Shown here: piece by piece, positions 7,788-17,619 of the stretch | How the letters are laid out: the number at the start of each line of letters is the position of its first letter | How positions within the stretch are numbered: the stretch's first letter is position 1 | Made by a program: the position numbers and the translations under genes | Assembly: GCA_903847195.1 (NCBI GenBank) | Contig: CAINCZ010000123.1 | Location: forward strand, 1-62,422 | Length of the DNA: 62,422 nucleotides | Origin: an uncultured Acidobacteriota bacterium | GTDB lineage: Bacteria > Acidobacteriota > Terriglobia > Terriglobales > CAINCZ01 | Reading direction: 5' to 3' | The notes under the pieces: model-generated | Seen by the model: the letters and a program-made list of their open reading frames with translations, nothing else | Told to the model about the DNA's origin: nothing | Database searches by the model: none

Positions 7788-8477
7788 TCAGGCAGGCGGA
7801 TTAGGATTCGGATTCGGGTCGGGGTTCGGGCTCGGGCCGGGCTTCGTTAGAGCCCGCAGGTCGTCGATGGTCCCGTTGAAGCGGTTGCAGTCGACGTGCG
7901 GCTGGGCGATGCCAGCGATCACTCCCCCTTCGGTGTACTGCCAGAAGGACCATGCCTGCCAGGCCGCGGGCAAGGCGGGCTGGTCGCGCTTGCGATAATC
8001 GGCGAGCCAGAGAGGGTAGCCGGCGAGGGCTTCGCAGTGGGGCAGGTACTGCTTCAGCCAGCTGGTGCGCGTGTAGAGGATCGGCTTCACGCCGCAGGCT
8101 GCCTCGACGCGGTTGAGCCAGCTCTGGACAAGGCCGAGCCGCTGGTCCACGGGAATCTTCGGCCATTCGTCGTTGGTCTGGCTGGTCTCCTCAATGTCGA
8201 GCACGGGAGGAAGGTCGCCGGCCGCAAGGTCGCCCAGCACCGCGAGGAAGTGATCCGCCTGCACCTCCGGCGGCCGCAGCGGATGAAAGAAATGGTAGGC
8301 GCCGCGGATCAGCCCGGCCGCCGCCATGCCGCTCCAGTTGGCGGCAAACTGCGCATCGGTGACGGTAGCGCCCTCGGTCGCCTTGGCGAAGGCAAAGACC
8401 ATGCCGGCGGTTGCGACCTGGGCCCAGTCGACCACTTCGTTATGGTGGGAAACGTCGATACCTTCGAGGTAGTCCAT
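7788..8477 (-). CDS. GH25-family lysozyme (muramidase)
   Basis: The 229-residue protein covers one GH25 domain, which cleaves the MurNAc-GlcNAc beta-1,4 bond. GIDVS at 6-10 carries the conserved D8, and VLDIE at 92-96 carries the catalytic D94 and E96 pair. YHFFHP and the C-terminal WQYT segment are also family hallmarks. The tail is an Asn/Pro/Asp-rich low-complexity stretch. No signal peptide is visible, so it either leaves the cell by lysis or an unusual route, or it is a phage-derived endolysin-like enzyme. GGAAGGAAG precedes the ATG at a good distance. There are no phage genes around it. Confidence 0.9.
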   Translation of the reverse strand: MDYLEGIDVSHHNEVVDWAQVATAGMVFAFAKATEGATVTDAQFAANWSGMAAAGLIRGAYHFFHPLRPPEVQADHFLAVLGDLAAGDLPPVLDIEETSQTNDEWPKIPVDQRLGLVQSWLNRVEAACGVKPILYTRTSWLKQYLPHCEALAGYPLWLADYRKRDQPALPAAWQAWSFWQYTEGGVIAGIAQPHVDCNRFNGTIDDLRALTKPGPSPNPDPNPNPNPPA

Positions 8478-8701
8478 GGTCTGCTTCCTTCCAGGAGCGT
8501 TGTAAAGCGGTGCTCGGAATGGTAGCGGGTGGTCGGCTGGCTGTCCAGATGGAAGGGACGAGACGCTTCAGAGTAGACGGTGGAGGTAGCCTGAGGCTAC
8601 TCGAGTCTTCGCCGCGCTGAGGGCGCGGCGGACGGAAAGTTAACAGCAGCTGGCAGCGTTGAGCGCTTCGCGCTCTGGCGGGCCGCGATGGGTTCTGCTG
8701 G
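8478..8701. other. Non-coding gap with short hairpins
   Basis: Several GC-rich inverted repeats are present (GTAGCCTGAGGCTAC near 8586, CCGCGCTGAGGGCGCGG near 8613, AGCGCTTCGCGCT near 8663). No gene was recognised. The hairpins could mark the 3' UTR of the small gene at 8702-8887. Confidence 0.35.
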
Positions 8702-8887
8702 TTAATCCCGGCGAGGCGGCGGGACAGGCTGCAGCGGGGTGGAACCGTACGCCTCACGCGTATCGGGGGCAGCGGCCCGCAGCGCTGTGCGGTCATTTCC
8801 CTCAGACTGCGTAGCGTAAACAGACTCAAAATCAGAGCGACAGAAGGGACAGGGATTAAGGCCGTGCTCGAAACAAGGGTCTTGCAT
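8702..8887 (-). CDS. Small hypothetical protein with CPFC knuckle
   Basis: A 61-residue reading frame with a CPFC motif near residue 13 and a charged, proline-rich C-terminus ending PPRRD. The NPCPFC start resembles small zinc-ribbon proteins, but only one CxxC pair is present, so zinc would need a dimer or other ligands. AGGA lies about 10 nt before the ATG. There is no recognised family, and this could be a chance frame. Confidence 0.3.
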   Translation of the reverse strand: MQDPCFEHGLNPCPFCRSDFESVYATQSEGNDRTALRAAAPDTREAYGSTPLQPVPPPRRD

Positions 8888-9244
8888 AAAAAGCCGTCCT
8901 AGGGGCCGTCAGTATATTTGCACGCCAAATACCACCACTATATTGATCCGCAATCGACGTTCATGAATGCCATGCCGCCAAATCGCGCCCCCATTCTAAG
9001 AGCTTAGCGGGATAGTTGCAAGACTACTATCAACGCTGTTTCACTGCCCTGTCTGACGTTCAGTTCCAGGAAAAACTCCGGCCTCTGGACTGCTGCGCGC
9101 TTCGGCGCGGCCACCTCCAGGCTGGGTATTGAGTCGGCTCCGACCGCCGAGTCCCGGTCCCTGTTGCATTGCGGCCTAGACTCGCGTGCGGTGCCGGGCG
9201 CCCACCCGTTCGCGGGTTGGCGGTGAGGGGCGGGACCGCGGCGG
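8888..9244. other. Gap with no recognised gene
   Basis: No convincing reading frame on either strand. 8890-9010 is AT-richer than its surroundings and may hold promoter sequence for the small minus-strand frame at 8702-8887. 9080-9244 is GC-rich with weak inverted repeats. Confidence 0.4.
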
Positions 9245-9400
9245 CTAACGGAGCAGATGCCCCGAATCCGGCACGGTCGCAATCACCCAGATGACGACGG
9301 CAATCAAGATCAGTTGAACCACCAGCCGGAACGTTCCGCGCATGGATTTACTGGTCTCGCCTCTAACCGTTGCGTTGAGCGACATTGCTTGATTTGCCAT
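9245..9400 (-). CDS. Small single-pass membrane protein (51 aa)
   Basis: The 51-residue protein has a polar N-terminal half and one strong membrane helix (VVQLILIAVVIWVIATV, about residues 27-43) followed by a short polar tail. The start is well supported: AAAGGAGC lies 6-7 nt before the ATG on the minus strand. It lies 77 nt downstream of the PEP-CTERM gene in the same direction, so the two may be co-transcribed. I do not recognise the family. Its topology resembles small membrane proteins that modify larger complexes. Confidence 0.6.
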   Translation of the reverse strand: MANQAMSLNATVRGETSKSMRGTFRLVVQLILIAVVIWVIATVPDSGHLLR

Positions 9401-9477
9401 GGTGTTGCTCCTTTGGTTGCGGCGCCATTGCGCCCGACTGTTCAACGAACTTCTGCCGGCTCGCAGCGAGCCGCTCT

Positions 9478-10122
9478 CTACACGTACTTGCGCAGGCGCT
9501 TGCGAAGCAGACCCGCCATGCCCAGCAAGCCCGATCCGAACAGCAGCAGCGCGGCCGGTTCCGGCGTGGCGTTCAGGCTGGCGGCGAGCGTCGCCTCGAC
9601 GTTGCCGGTGAGTCCTTGGAACATCACGTCGGAGGAGGCGTAGTAGCCATTGGTGGTCATAACCAGGAACGCGGCGGCCGTCAGCGGCGTCGAACTGGTG
9701 ACGACAAAGCTCAGGGTTCCGTAGAACGGGTTGTTGCCACCCCTGCCGCACACCGCAACGTCGGTGCAGTCGATGGCGTACCTGAAGCCGGAGACTGCGC
9801 CATTGTTGGCGACCGGAGAAGCCTGCGCGAACCCGGCGGTAAGGTTGGAAATGGTGATGGCAGGCTGGCCGGCGATGTTGAACTGCAGCGAGTTGCCGGC
9901 GGGCGTGTTGACGAAGCCCACGCCGGTGGCCAGCGTCTCGGTGACAAGCACCGAGTTGGCACCAACCTGGGTGACGGTGATCGTGCCAAACGGTCCGCAG
10001 TTGGTGCACATGACGCCTGTGGCCGTGCTGCTGTCGAGCGTCAAGGTGATCGTGTCGGCAAACATCGGCACGGCGAGCAGCACGATCACGACTGCGGCGA
10101 CGATTATCAAGCTCCGCTTCAT
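9478..10122 (-). CDS. PEP-CTERM sorting-domain protein
   Basis: The 214-residue protein has an N-terminal signal peptide (MKRSLIIVAAVVIVLL, cleaved near MFA-DT). A beta-rich, Thr/Ser/Asn-rich body with two cysteine pairs follows. The C-terminus is a classic PEP-CTERM signal: TPEP, then a hydrophobic helix rich in Leu and Gly, then RKRLRKYV. Such proteins are handled by exosortase and usually end up in the envelope or exopolysaccharide matrix. AGGAGA lies 7 nt before the ATG at 10122. No exosortase or exopolysaccharide gene is in the window, so its processing enzyme is elsewhere. Confidence 0.88.
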   Translation of the reverse strand: MKRSLIIVAAVVIVLLAVPMFADTITLTLDSSTATGVMCTNCGPFGTITVTQVGANSVLVTETLATGVGFVNTPAGNSLQFNIAGQPAITISNLTAGFAQASPVANNGAVSGFRYAIDCTDVAVCGRGGNNPFYGTLSFVVTSSTPLTAAAFLVMTTNGYYASSDVMFQGLTGNVEATLAASLNATPEPAALLLFGSGLLGMAGLLRKRLRKYV

Positions 10123-10426
10123 GACAGAGTCTCCTGTTCCACGTCTGCACCATAGCTCTGCATGGGGAGTTGCGCCGAGATGCCCTTGGTAACAAAGCAT
10201 GCTTTCGACGTTACTTGGGTAATGAAAGAGAATTGCAGCGCTGGGCAATAGTGGGCATCCGCGCGGGGGATGGAAGATTGAGAATCGGTGAATGAGTAAT
10301 TGAGGGTGAGGAGCGCCGGCGGGAAGCAGGTGCTGCGAAGATGACGAATCCCCGGCACGCGCCATGACGAAGGGGAAAGAGGCGTACCGGTGTAGGCGGC
10401 ACAGACTGGGGCCCGGCCCAGCGCCC
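10123..10426. other. Gap with no recognised gene
   Basis: This lies between the PEP-CTERM gene and the Nudix gene, both on the minus strand. It should contain the promoter of the PEP-CTERM gene and the end of the Nudix transcript. No clear terminator or repeat was seen. Confidence 0.4.
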
Positions 10427-10858
10427 TTATGACTGGGCGGCGGCGAGGCCTTTCCGGATGACCTGTTGCGTGAGGGGACGGATGGCGAGGGCGTCGAGTT
10501 CGTCAGCAGTGGCCCAGCGAACGTCGCTGGCATCGCTGGCGGCGGTCAGCCGCCCGCCGGTGGGGCGGCAGAGGTAGTCGATCAGTACGTAGTGGTAGCG
10601 GGGCCGGCTGCCGGGCTCGGCGTGGATGCTGTCGAATACGTCGAGTACTTCGCCGACTTCGACGACGAGTCCGGTCTCCTCCTGCACCTCGCGGGCGAGG
10701 GCTTCGCGCAGGGTTTCGCCTAGTTCGACCATGCCCCCGGGTATGGACCACTGGCCGAGCAGCGGCTCGGTGGCGCGGCGCACGAGCAGGGCCGCGCCGT
10801 TATGGACGATCACGGCGCCGACGCCGACGATGGGGCGGTCCGGGTATTCGCGGTTCAT
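10427..10858 (-). CDS. Nudix hydrolase
   Basis: This 143-residue single-domain protein has a full Nudix box from G42 to L64 (GX5EX7REVQEETGL, with E57, E60 and E61 as metal ligands). Nudix enzymes hydrolyse nucleoside diphosphates linked to another group. The short form with a GQWSIPGG lead-in is typical of ADP-ribose, NADH or general clean-up (MutT-like) hydrolases, but the substrate is not readable. It is transcribed alone and diverges from the universal stress protein gene at 11008. Confidence 0.9.
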   Translation of the reverse strand: MNREYPDRPIVGVGAVIVHNGAALLVRRATEPLLGQWSIPGGMVELGETLREALAREVQEETGLVVEVGEVLDVFDSIHAEPGSRPRYHYVLIDYLCRPTGGRLTAASDASDVRWATADELDALAIRPLTQQVIRKGLAAAQS

Positions 10859-11007
10859 AAGTTTCCAGTGACGCGGGCGGCCGCAGTTACAGATACGGTA
10901 TTACAGATTCAGAAAATCCCGCGCCGAACCTTCAAAGTTGGCCGCAGGGGCATTATGATGATGCCCGACGAGGCAGAAGCCCGCAATCCAGCAAGAGGAG
11001 ATTCGCC

Positions 11008-11898
11008 ATGCCACCGCTTGATTTGAGCATCCCGCTGCAGATGAAGAAGATTCTGCTGGCGACCGATTTCAGTCCCGCTTCGCAAAGTGCGCTGCTCTAC
11101 GCGCTGGCGATGGCGCAGCGGCGCAAGGCGAAGGTCTACGTGGCGCACGTGGTCAACACGAGCAAGGTCTTCGGCAGCGAGTCGGTGCAGCGGGCGGTCA
11201 ACGATGCGTGGCGCGACGCGCAGGCCGAGATGACGACCCAGTTTATCGCCGGACGGCTGGAAGGACTGGAGAACGAGATCGTGATCCGGCAGGGCGACAT
11301 CTGGGAAGAGCTGAGCAAGCTGATCACGGAGCTGGGAATCGACCTGGTGGTGACGGGCACGCACGGGCGCAGCGGGGTATGGAAGATGCTGCTGGGTTCG
11401 ACGGCGGAAAAGGCGTTCCGGCTTTCTCCGGCGCCGGTGCTGACGGTCGGGCCGAAGGTGACAGAGGCGGCTCCGGCGGAGGGTCCGAAGCGGATCCTGT
11501 ATTCGACCGGGTTTTCGCCGCAGTCGCTCAACGCGGGTCGCTACGCGCTGCCGCTGGCGGCCGAGAACAACGCACGGCTGGCGATGCTGAATGTGATCAC
11601 GGGCGTGGCCGCTGATTCGACGGCGCGGACGGAGCTGGTGCGCGAGGGCAAGCAGAAGCTACACGACCTGATTCCACCTGATTTCAAGCTGCTGCACGAG
11701 CCGGAGCTGTTCGTGGAATTCGGATCGGCGGCGGAGGCGATCTTGAACCTGGCCGAGCAATGGCGTCCGCAGCTGGTCGTGCTGGGCGTGCGCCGGGTGC
11801 GGGACGAAGGACGGCGCATCAGCTGGGCGACCGCCTACAACGTGCTGGCGAACGCGCCCTGCCCGGTGCTGACCATCCGCGCGCCCGAGACTCTGTGA
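11008..11898 (+). CDS. Tandem universal stress protein (two UspA domains)
   Basis: The 296-residue protein has two UspA folds, about residues 10-150 and 160-296. The first carries the ATP-binding signature (GTHG, nine residues, GST, then PVLTVG). The second ends in PVLTIR but lacks the G-x9-G(S/T) loop, so it probably does not bind ATP in the usual way. Tandem Usp proteins act in the cytoplasm under starvation, hypoxia or redox stress. AGGAGA is placed 6 nt before the ATG. An intrinsic terminator follows. Confidence 0.9.
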   Translation: MPPLDLSIPLQMKKILLATDFSPASQSALLYALAMAQRRKAKVYVAHVVNTSKVFGSESVQRAVNDAWRDAQAEMTTQFIAGRLEGLENEIVIRQGDIWEELSKLITELGIDLVVTGTHGRSGVWKMLLGSTAEKAFRLSPAPVLTVGPKVTEAAPAEGPKRILYSTGFSPQSLNAGRYALPLAAENNARLAMLNVITGVAADSTARTELVREGKQKLHDLIPPDFKLLHEPELFVEFGSAAEAILNLAEQWRPQLVVLGVRRVRDEGRRISWATAYNVLANAPCPVLTIRAPETL

Positions 11899-11948
11899 TC
11901 GGATGCGGGGCGCAGGGAGCCGCGCCCACTGAAAACGACGATGGGATC

Positions 11949-11979
11949 ATCCCGCCCCGATGGGGCGGGATTCTTCATT
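11949..11979 (+). terminator. Intrinsic terminator after the universal stress gene
   Basis: The perfect stem ATCCCGCCCC-GAT-GGGGCGGGAT (11949-11971) is followed by TCTTCATT. It lies between convergent genes and may also end the ABC ATPase transcript. Confidence 0.85.
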
Positions 11980-11992
11980 AGTAGCTGAAAAA

Positions 11993-12724
11993 CTACTCGG
12001 CCTCAGGAAAGGGAACGTGCTTGAGGTGAGGCGACCACTGCGGGTCTTCGTCGGGCTGCACGATGCAGCCGTCACGCATGTGCATGATGCGATCACCGAC
12101 GTCGGCGGCCTCAGGATTGTGGGTAATCATCAGCACCGTCTGCTGGAACGCCTGGTTGGTCTCGCGCAGCATTTTGAGCACAATATCGGAGTTCTTGGAG
12201 TCGAGGTTGCCGGTGGGCTCGTCAGCCAGCACAAGGGCGGGACGGTTGATGAGCGCACGGGCCAGGGCAACGCGCTGCTGCTCGCCGCCGCTCAGCTCGG
12301 ACGGACGGTGATTGAGGCGCTTGTCGATACCGAGCATGCGGACCAAGTTGGCGAAGAATTCGGCATCGTGCTCGCCATGGCCGGCGATGTTGTGGGCGAT
12401 CAGGATGTTGTCGCGGGCGGTGAGCGTGGGCAGCAGGTTGAACTTCTGAAAGACGAAGCCGATGCGGCTCTTCCGCATCGCAGTGCGCTGGGCATCGCTG
12501 AGCCGGGCGAAGTCGGAGCCGTCAATGGCAACGCGCCCGGAGTCGGGGCGGGTGAGGCCGCCGAGGACATAAAAAAGGGTGGATTTTCCGCTGCCGGAGG
12601 GTCCGACGATGCTCAGGAACTCTCCGCGCTCGACGGTGAAGGAGACCCCGCGCAGGGCGGGCACCTCGACCTTACCCACACGGTAGGTCTTACGAACGTC
12701 GGTGACTTCAATGATTGGCGGCAT
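11993..12724 (-). CDS. ABC transporter ATP-binding protein (MacB/LolD type)
   Basis: The 243-residue ATPase has Walker A GPSGSGKST at 41-49, signature LSGGEQQR at 144-151, Walker B LVLADEP just after, and the H-loop THN. The sequence type (VQ..NLLPTLTARDN, GEQQRVALARAL, DEPTGNLD) is that of MacB/LolD/FtsE-like ATPases, which power mechanotransmission rather than substrate flux. No permease gene is next to it, so its partner is elsewhere. A second, distinct LolD is encoded at 21534. TATATT ends 9 nt before the ATG and no Shine-Dalgarno is seen. Confidence 0.88.
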   Translation of the reverse strand: MPPIIEVTDVRKTYRVGKVEVPALRGVSFTVERGEFLSIVGPSGSGKSTLFYVLGGLTRPDSGRVAIDGSDFARLSDAQRTAMRKSRIGFVFQKFNLLPTLTARDNILIAHNIAGHGEHDAEFFANLVRMLGIDKRLNHRPSELSGGEQQRVALARALINRPALVLADEPTGNLDSKNSDIVLKMLRETNQAFQQTVLMITHNPEAADVGDRIMHMRDGCIVQPDEDPQWSPHLKHVPFPEAE

Positions 12725-12733
12725 CAGTCTTTA

Positions 12734-12739
12734 AATATA
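12734..12739 (-). promoter_or_regulatory. Possible -10 element close to start codon (ABC ATPase)
   Basis: TATATT on the minus strand ends 9 nt before the ATG at 12724. This would leave a leader of at most a few nucleotides. Confidence 0.35.
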
Positions 12740-12984
12740 ACAGCTTGGCGGCGGCCAGGCACAGCCGGAGCTGCCGTTGAGTCCCCGGTAGCCGTCGGCA
12801 CCGGGGCTGCCGCAAATGGCCGACGCGGATGGGTCCATTGTGGACAGCGCGCGCCGCGCGGAAACAGCTGGATTTTGCAGTCCTCAGGCATCTATTTACC
12901 GCCGGGACGAAACCAATGCATAAGCCCCGAGAGTTCTGGATCAACCAGCCATAGGGTTGCAGGCCGCGCCAAGGAGGGCGCTCT

Positions 12985-13374
12985 ATGAAGTCGATTCTCT
13001 TTGTCGATAACCACGAAGTGCTTGCCCGCTTGAGTTGCGAGATCCTGGAAATGCAAGGATACAAAGCAGTTGCGGCCTACACCGCGCTGGACGCGCTGCG
13101 TAAGTTCGACCAGCAGAACTTTGACCTGCTGGTGGCAGACTTCCGCATGCTGGATATGAACGGGCTGGAACTCGCCCGGCGGATACGGATGCGGAATCCA
13201 CTTATTCCGGTCATTCTCGTCACCAGCTGCGGACCGATTGAGGACGCGAACGTGGATGCCTGCCTTTCGAAGGATCAACTCTTCCCTACCCTGATCGAGC
13301 GGATCAAACGAATTCTGGGGTCAGTGGAAGAGGATGAAGCGCTGGCTACGGCGAGCTATCTCGGCGCACGTTAG
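12985..13374 (+). CDS. Single-domain response regulator
   Basis: This 129-residue protein is a receiver domain with no output domain. The phospho-acceptor is D52 (LLVADFRM), with T80/S81 and K96 as the conserved switch residues. The usual acidic pair near the N-terminus is D8-N9 rather than D-D, which may weaken metal binding. Such stand-alone receivers relay phosphate or act by protein-protein contact. AAGGAGGG precedes the ATG. No histidine kinase is adjacent. The nearest kinase-like gene, at 44140, lacks an ATPase domain. Confidence 0.88.
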   Translation: MKSILFVDNHEVLARLSCEILEMQGYKAVAAYTALDALRKFDQQNFDLLVADFRMLDMNGLELARRIRMRNPLIPVILVTSCGPIEDANVDACLSKDQLFPTLIERIKRILGSVEEDEALATASYLGAR

Positions 13375-13445
13375 ACCCCAGATTCAATCCACCATTTCCA
13401 TGCGGATTCTTCGACGGGCGCTGCCGTTCTGACGGTGCGGCGCGC

Positions 13446-13886
13446 TCAGCGTTTCGCGGTGCGCGACGGCGGGGCGCCCGGCCGTCCCTGCATGACCTCA
13501 AGCAGACGGGGCACGCCGGTACGCAACTCGTGGCGGTGGAAGAGCGCAAGGCGCTGCAGGGTTTTCTCCCCTTTGGCGGTGAGCTGGAGCAAAATCTGAC
13601 GGCGGTCTTCGCCGTTCTGGCGGCGGTGCACGTAGCCGCGCTTGACGAGGCGGTCCACCAGCTCCACGGTGCTGTGATGCCGGATCTGCAGGCGGTCGGC
13701 GACCTCGCCGATGCTGCACAGGATGCCGTCGGGCATGCCCTTGACGGCCAGCAGCAGCTGTTGCTGCTGGGGTTCGAGTCCGGCTTCGCGGGCGGCCTGC
13801 TCGCTGGAACGCAGGAAACGCCGCAACTGGTGCCGGAATTCGGCGAGCGCGCGGTATTCGCTGTCACTGATTCCGCTTGACGGCAT
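13446..13886 (-). CDS. MarR-family transcriptional regulator
   Basis: The 146-residue protein has the MarR winged helix: an N-terminal dimer helix (RALAEFRHQLRRFL), a recognition helix region (STVELVDRLVKRGYV) and the wing with the conserved NGEDRRQ (usually D.R). MarR proteins are dimeric, often ligand-responsive repressors. The start at 13886 is chosen because AAGGAGGG sits 5 nt before that ATG. An upstream ATG at 13910 overlaps this site. The target is unknown; the divergent neighbour is purB. Confidence 0.9.
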   Translation of the reverse strand: MPSSGISDSEYRALAEFRHQLRRFLRSSEQAAREAGLEPQQQQLLLAVKGMPDGILCSIGEVADRLQIRHHSTVELVDRLVKRGYVHRRQNGEDRRQILLQLTAKGEKTLQRLALFHRHELRTGVPRLLEVMQGRPGAPPSRTAKR

Positions 13887-14074
13887 CGGCCCTCCTTTTC
13901 CAACGAGCAACCGCCCGCGCCGGGCAGCACCGGCCGGGGTTGCGGTTCCCCGACCTGCGCGGCTGGCCCTCCAGGCTATGCTGCATTTAGAATCCGAAAG
14001 CCCGGGTTTGGTCGCATCCTTAAAATAAGTTCGTAGTGCGACCCACCGTTTTGGGTCCGCCGAGAGAGGTTTCG

Positions 14075-15460
<1,386 letters not shown>

Positions 15461-15471
15461 CGGAACCGCAG

Positions 15472-15504
15472 ACGGCGCTGGCACCGTCCAGCGCCGTTTG
15501 TGTT
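15472..15504 (+). terminator. Intrinsic terminator of purB
   Basis: The perfect 10-bp stem ACGGCGCTGG/CCAGCGCCGT around CACCGT (15472-15497) is followed by TTGTGTT. Confidence 0.85.
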
Positions 15505-15540
15505 CCAGGGGTAAACGACGGTCGTGGGCGGGGGAGTGCG

Positions 15541-17586
15541 ATGAGGATGCGCAGAGTTGTGGTGGTGCTGCTGCTGCTGTGGCTGAGCGCGGCGGGCGTG
15601 GCGCAGAACAAGCGCGAGACTCGCGCGGTGGACGAAGCCTTGCAGGTGCTCGGCGAGGTGCGCACGTTTTTCCAGACGGCGATCTCGCCCGACGGCGCGC
15701 GGGTGGCGTGGGTGCAGAGCCAGCGGCGTGACGGCACGACGGGCGCGGCGATCATGGTGACCGAGGTGCGCTCGCCGGACAAGGCGCGCAGCATCGTCAC
15801 CGGCGAGGGCGCCACCCAGAGCGACGTGGCGTGGTCGCCGGATTCGCGGCGCATCGCGTTTTTGTCGGATGCGGCCAAGACCGGGCAGTTGCAGTTGTAC
15901 GTGGCCGACGCCGCCAGCGGCAAGACCCGTAAGCTCACCAACCTCAAGGGATTTCTCTCCTCGCCGGCCTGGTCGCCGGACGGCAGCTCCATCGCCGTGC
16001 TGTTCATCGAGAACTCGCCGCGCGCAGCCGGGCCGCTGCAGCCCATGACGCCTCCTTCCGGGGTAATCGGCACGCAGATCTTCGAGCAACGGCTGGCCGT
16101 GGTCAACGTGGCCGACGGCAAGGTGCGGGCGGTGTCGCCCGCCGACATGTACATATATGAGTACGATTGGCTGCCCGGCGGCAGCGGTTGGGTGGCGACG
16201 GCGGCCAAGGGCCATGGCGACAACAACTGGTGGATCGCCCAGCTCTACCGGCTCACCATGACCGGCGAGATGCGGGCGGTATACAAGCCGGCGCGCCAGA
16301 TTGCGAATCCGCGGGTGTCGCCCGACGGAAAGAAGGTCGCGTTCATCGAGGGTCTGATGAGCGACCAGGGATCGACGGGCGGCGACGTTTACGTGCTGGG
16401 GCTGGATGACGGTGCGCGCGTGTATGAGCGGGGATTCAAAAACCGGGAACCGAGCATCGGGGACATGGACGACCGGCCGCGCAATCTGACGCCGCAACTG
16501 GCGGCTTCGGCCACGATGCTGCAATGGGCGGCGAACGACGAGGTGGTGTTTGCCGAGATCGTGGACGGCAGGTCGGCGATTGCGTCGGTCGATATGCGCG
16601 GCCAGGTGCGGCAGCGCTGGAGCGGCGAGGAACTTGTCAACGCGGGCAACTGGGACACGAGCGCATCGTTTTCGCGCGATGGGCAGGCGAGCGCGGTGAT
16701 CCGCAGTTCGTGGCAGCGCGCGCCCGAGGTTTGGGCGGGCGCGACCGGCAAGTGGCAGCCCATGACGCAGGAGAACACCAAGCTCAAGCCGCTGTGGGGC
16801 GAGCAGCGCTCGCTGCGCTGGAAGAGCGCGCCCTACACGGTGCAGGGCTGGCTGCTGTTTCCCCGCAACTACGATCCGGCGAAGCGGTATCCGCTGGTGG
16901 TCAATGTGCACGGCGGTCCGGCGGCGGCCTGCAACGCGGGCTGGCCCAACGTGGCGATGGCTCCGCTGGCGGCCGTGGGGTACTTCGTGCTGTGTCCGAA
17001 CCCCAGGGGGAGCTACGGGCAGGGCGTGAAATTCGCCGAGGCGAACGTGAAGGATTTCGGCGGCGGCGACCTGCGCGACATCGTGGCCGGAGTGGATGAG
17101 ATCGTGCGCACGCTGCCGGTCGATAACGGGCGCGTCGGCATGCAGGGCTGGAGCTACGGCGGTTACATGTCCATGTGGGCGACCACGCAGACCAACCGCT
17201 TTGCCGCCGTGATCGCCGGCGCGGGCATCGCCAACTGGACGAGCTATTACGGCGAGAACGACATCGACCAGTGGATGATTCCCTACTTCGGCGCCTCGGT
17301 CTATGACGATCCGGCGGTGTATGCAAAGAGCGAGCCGATCCAGTTCGTGAAGCAGGTGAGGACGCCGACACTGATATTGGTGGGAGACCGCGACGGCGAG
17401 TGCCCCGCGCCGCAGTCGTTCGAGTGGTGGCACGCGCTGCAGCATTACAAGGTGCCGGTGGAGTTCGTGGTGTATGCGAACGAAGGTCACCAGATACAAC
17501 AGGCCGACCATCGGCGGGATGTCATCGTACGCAGCGTGGTATGGTTTGATAAGTACCTGGGCGGGGTGAAGGCGATGGTGAAATAA
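15541..17586 (+). CDS. Secreted S9-family serine peptidase (acylaminoacyl/oligopeptidase type)
   Basis: The 681-residue protein has a signal peptide (MRMRRVVVVLLLLWL to about A21). A seven-bladed WD40-like/TolB-like propeller spans about residues 45-400 (repeated WSPD motifs), followed by an alpha/beta hydrolase domain. The catalytic triad is S538 (GWSYGGYMS), D618 (GDRDGEC) and H650 (NEGHQ). S9 enzymes cut short proline-containing or N-acyl peptides, and the propeller excludes large proteins. Export suggests a role in peptide scavenging. GGGGGAG precedes the ATG. A second S9 protease of a different subfamily is encoded at 39433. Confidence 0.93.
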   Translation: MRMRRVVVVLLLLWLSAAGVAQNKRETRAVDEALQVLGEVRTFFQTAISPDGARVAWVQSQRRDGTTGAAIMVTEVRSPDKARSIVTGEGATQSDVAWSPDSRRIAFLSDAAKTGQLQLYVADAASGKTRKLTNLKGFLSSPAWSPDGSSIAVLFIENSPRAAGPLQPMTPPSGVIGTQIFEQRLAVVNVADGKVRAVSPADMYIYEYDWLPGGSGWVATAAKGHGDNNWWIAQLYRLTMTGEMRAVYKPARQIANPRVSPDGKKVAFIEGLMSDQGSTGGDVYVLGLDDGARVYERGFKNREPSIGDMDDRPRNLTPQLAASATMLQWAANDEVVFAEIVDGRSAIASVDMRGQVRQRWSGEELVNAGNWDTSASFSRDGQASAVIRSSWQRAPEVWAGATGKWQPMTQENTKLKPLWGEQRSLRWKSAPYTVQGWLLFPRNYDPAKRYPLVVNVHGGPAAACNAGWPNVAMAPLAAVGYFVLCPNPRGSYGQGVKFAEANVKDFGGGDLRDIVAGVDEIVRTLPVDNGRVGMQGWSYGGYMSMWATTQTNRFAAVIAGAGIANWTSYYGENDIDQWMIPYFGASVYDDPAVYAKSEPIQFVKQVRTPTLILVGDRDGECPAPQSFEWWHALQHYKVPVEFVVYANEGHQIQQADHRRDVIVRSVVWFDKYLGGVKAMVK

Positions 17587-17619
17587 GTCGCACCCCACCC
17601 CGGCAAGGCCAGTATTGCT

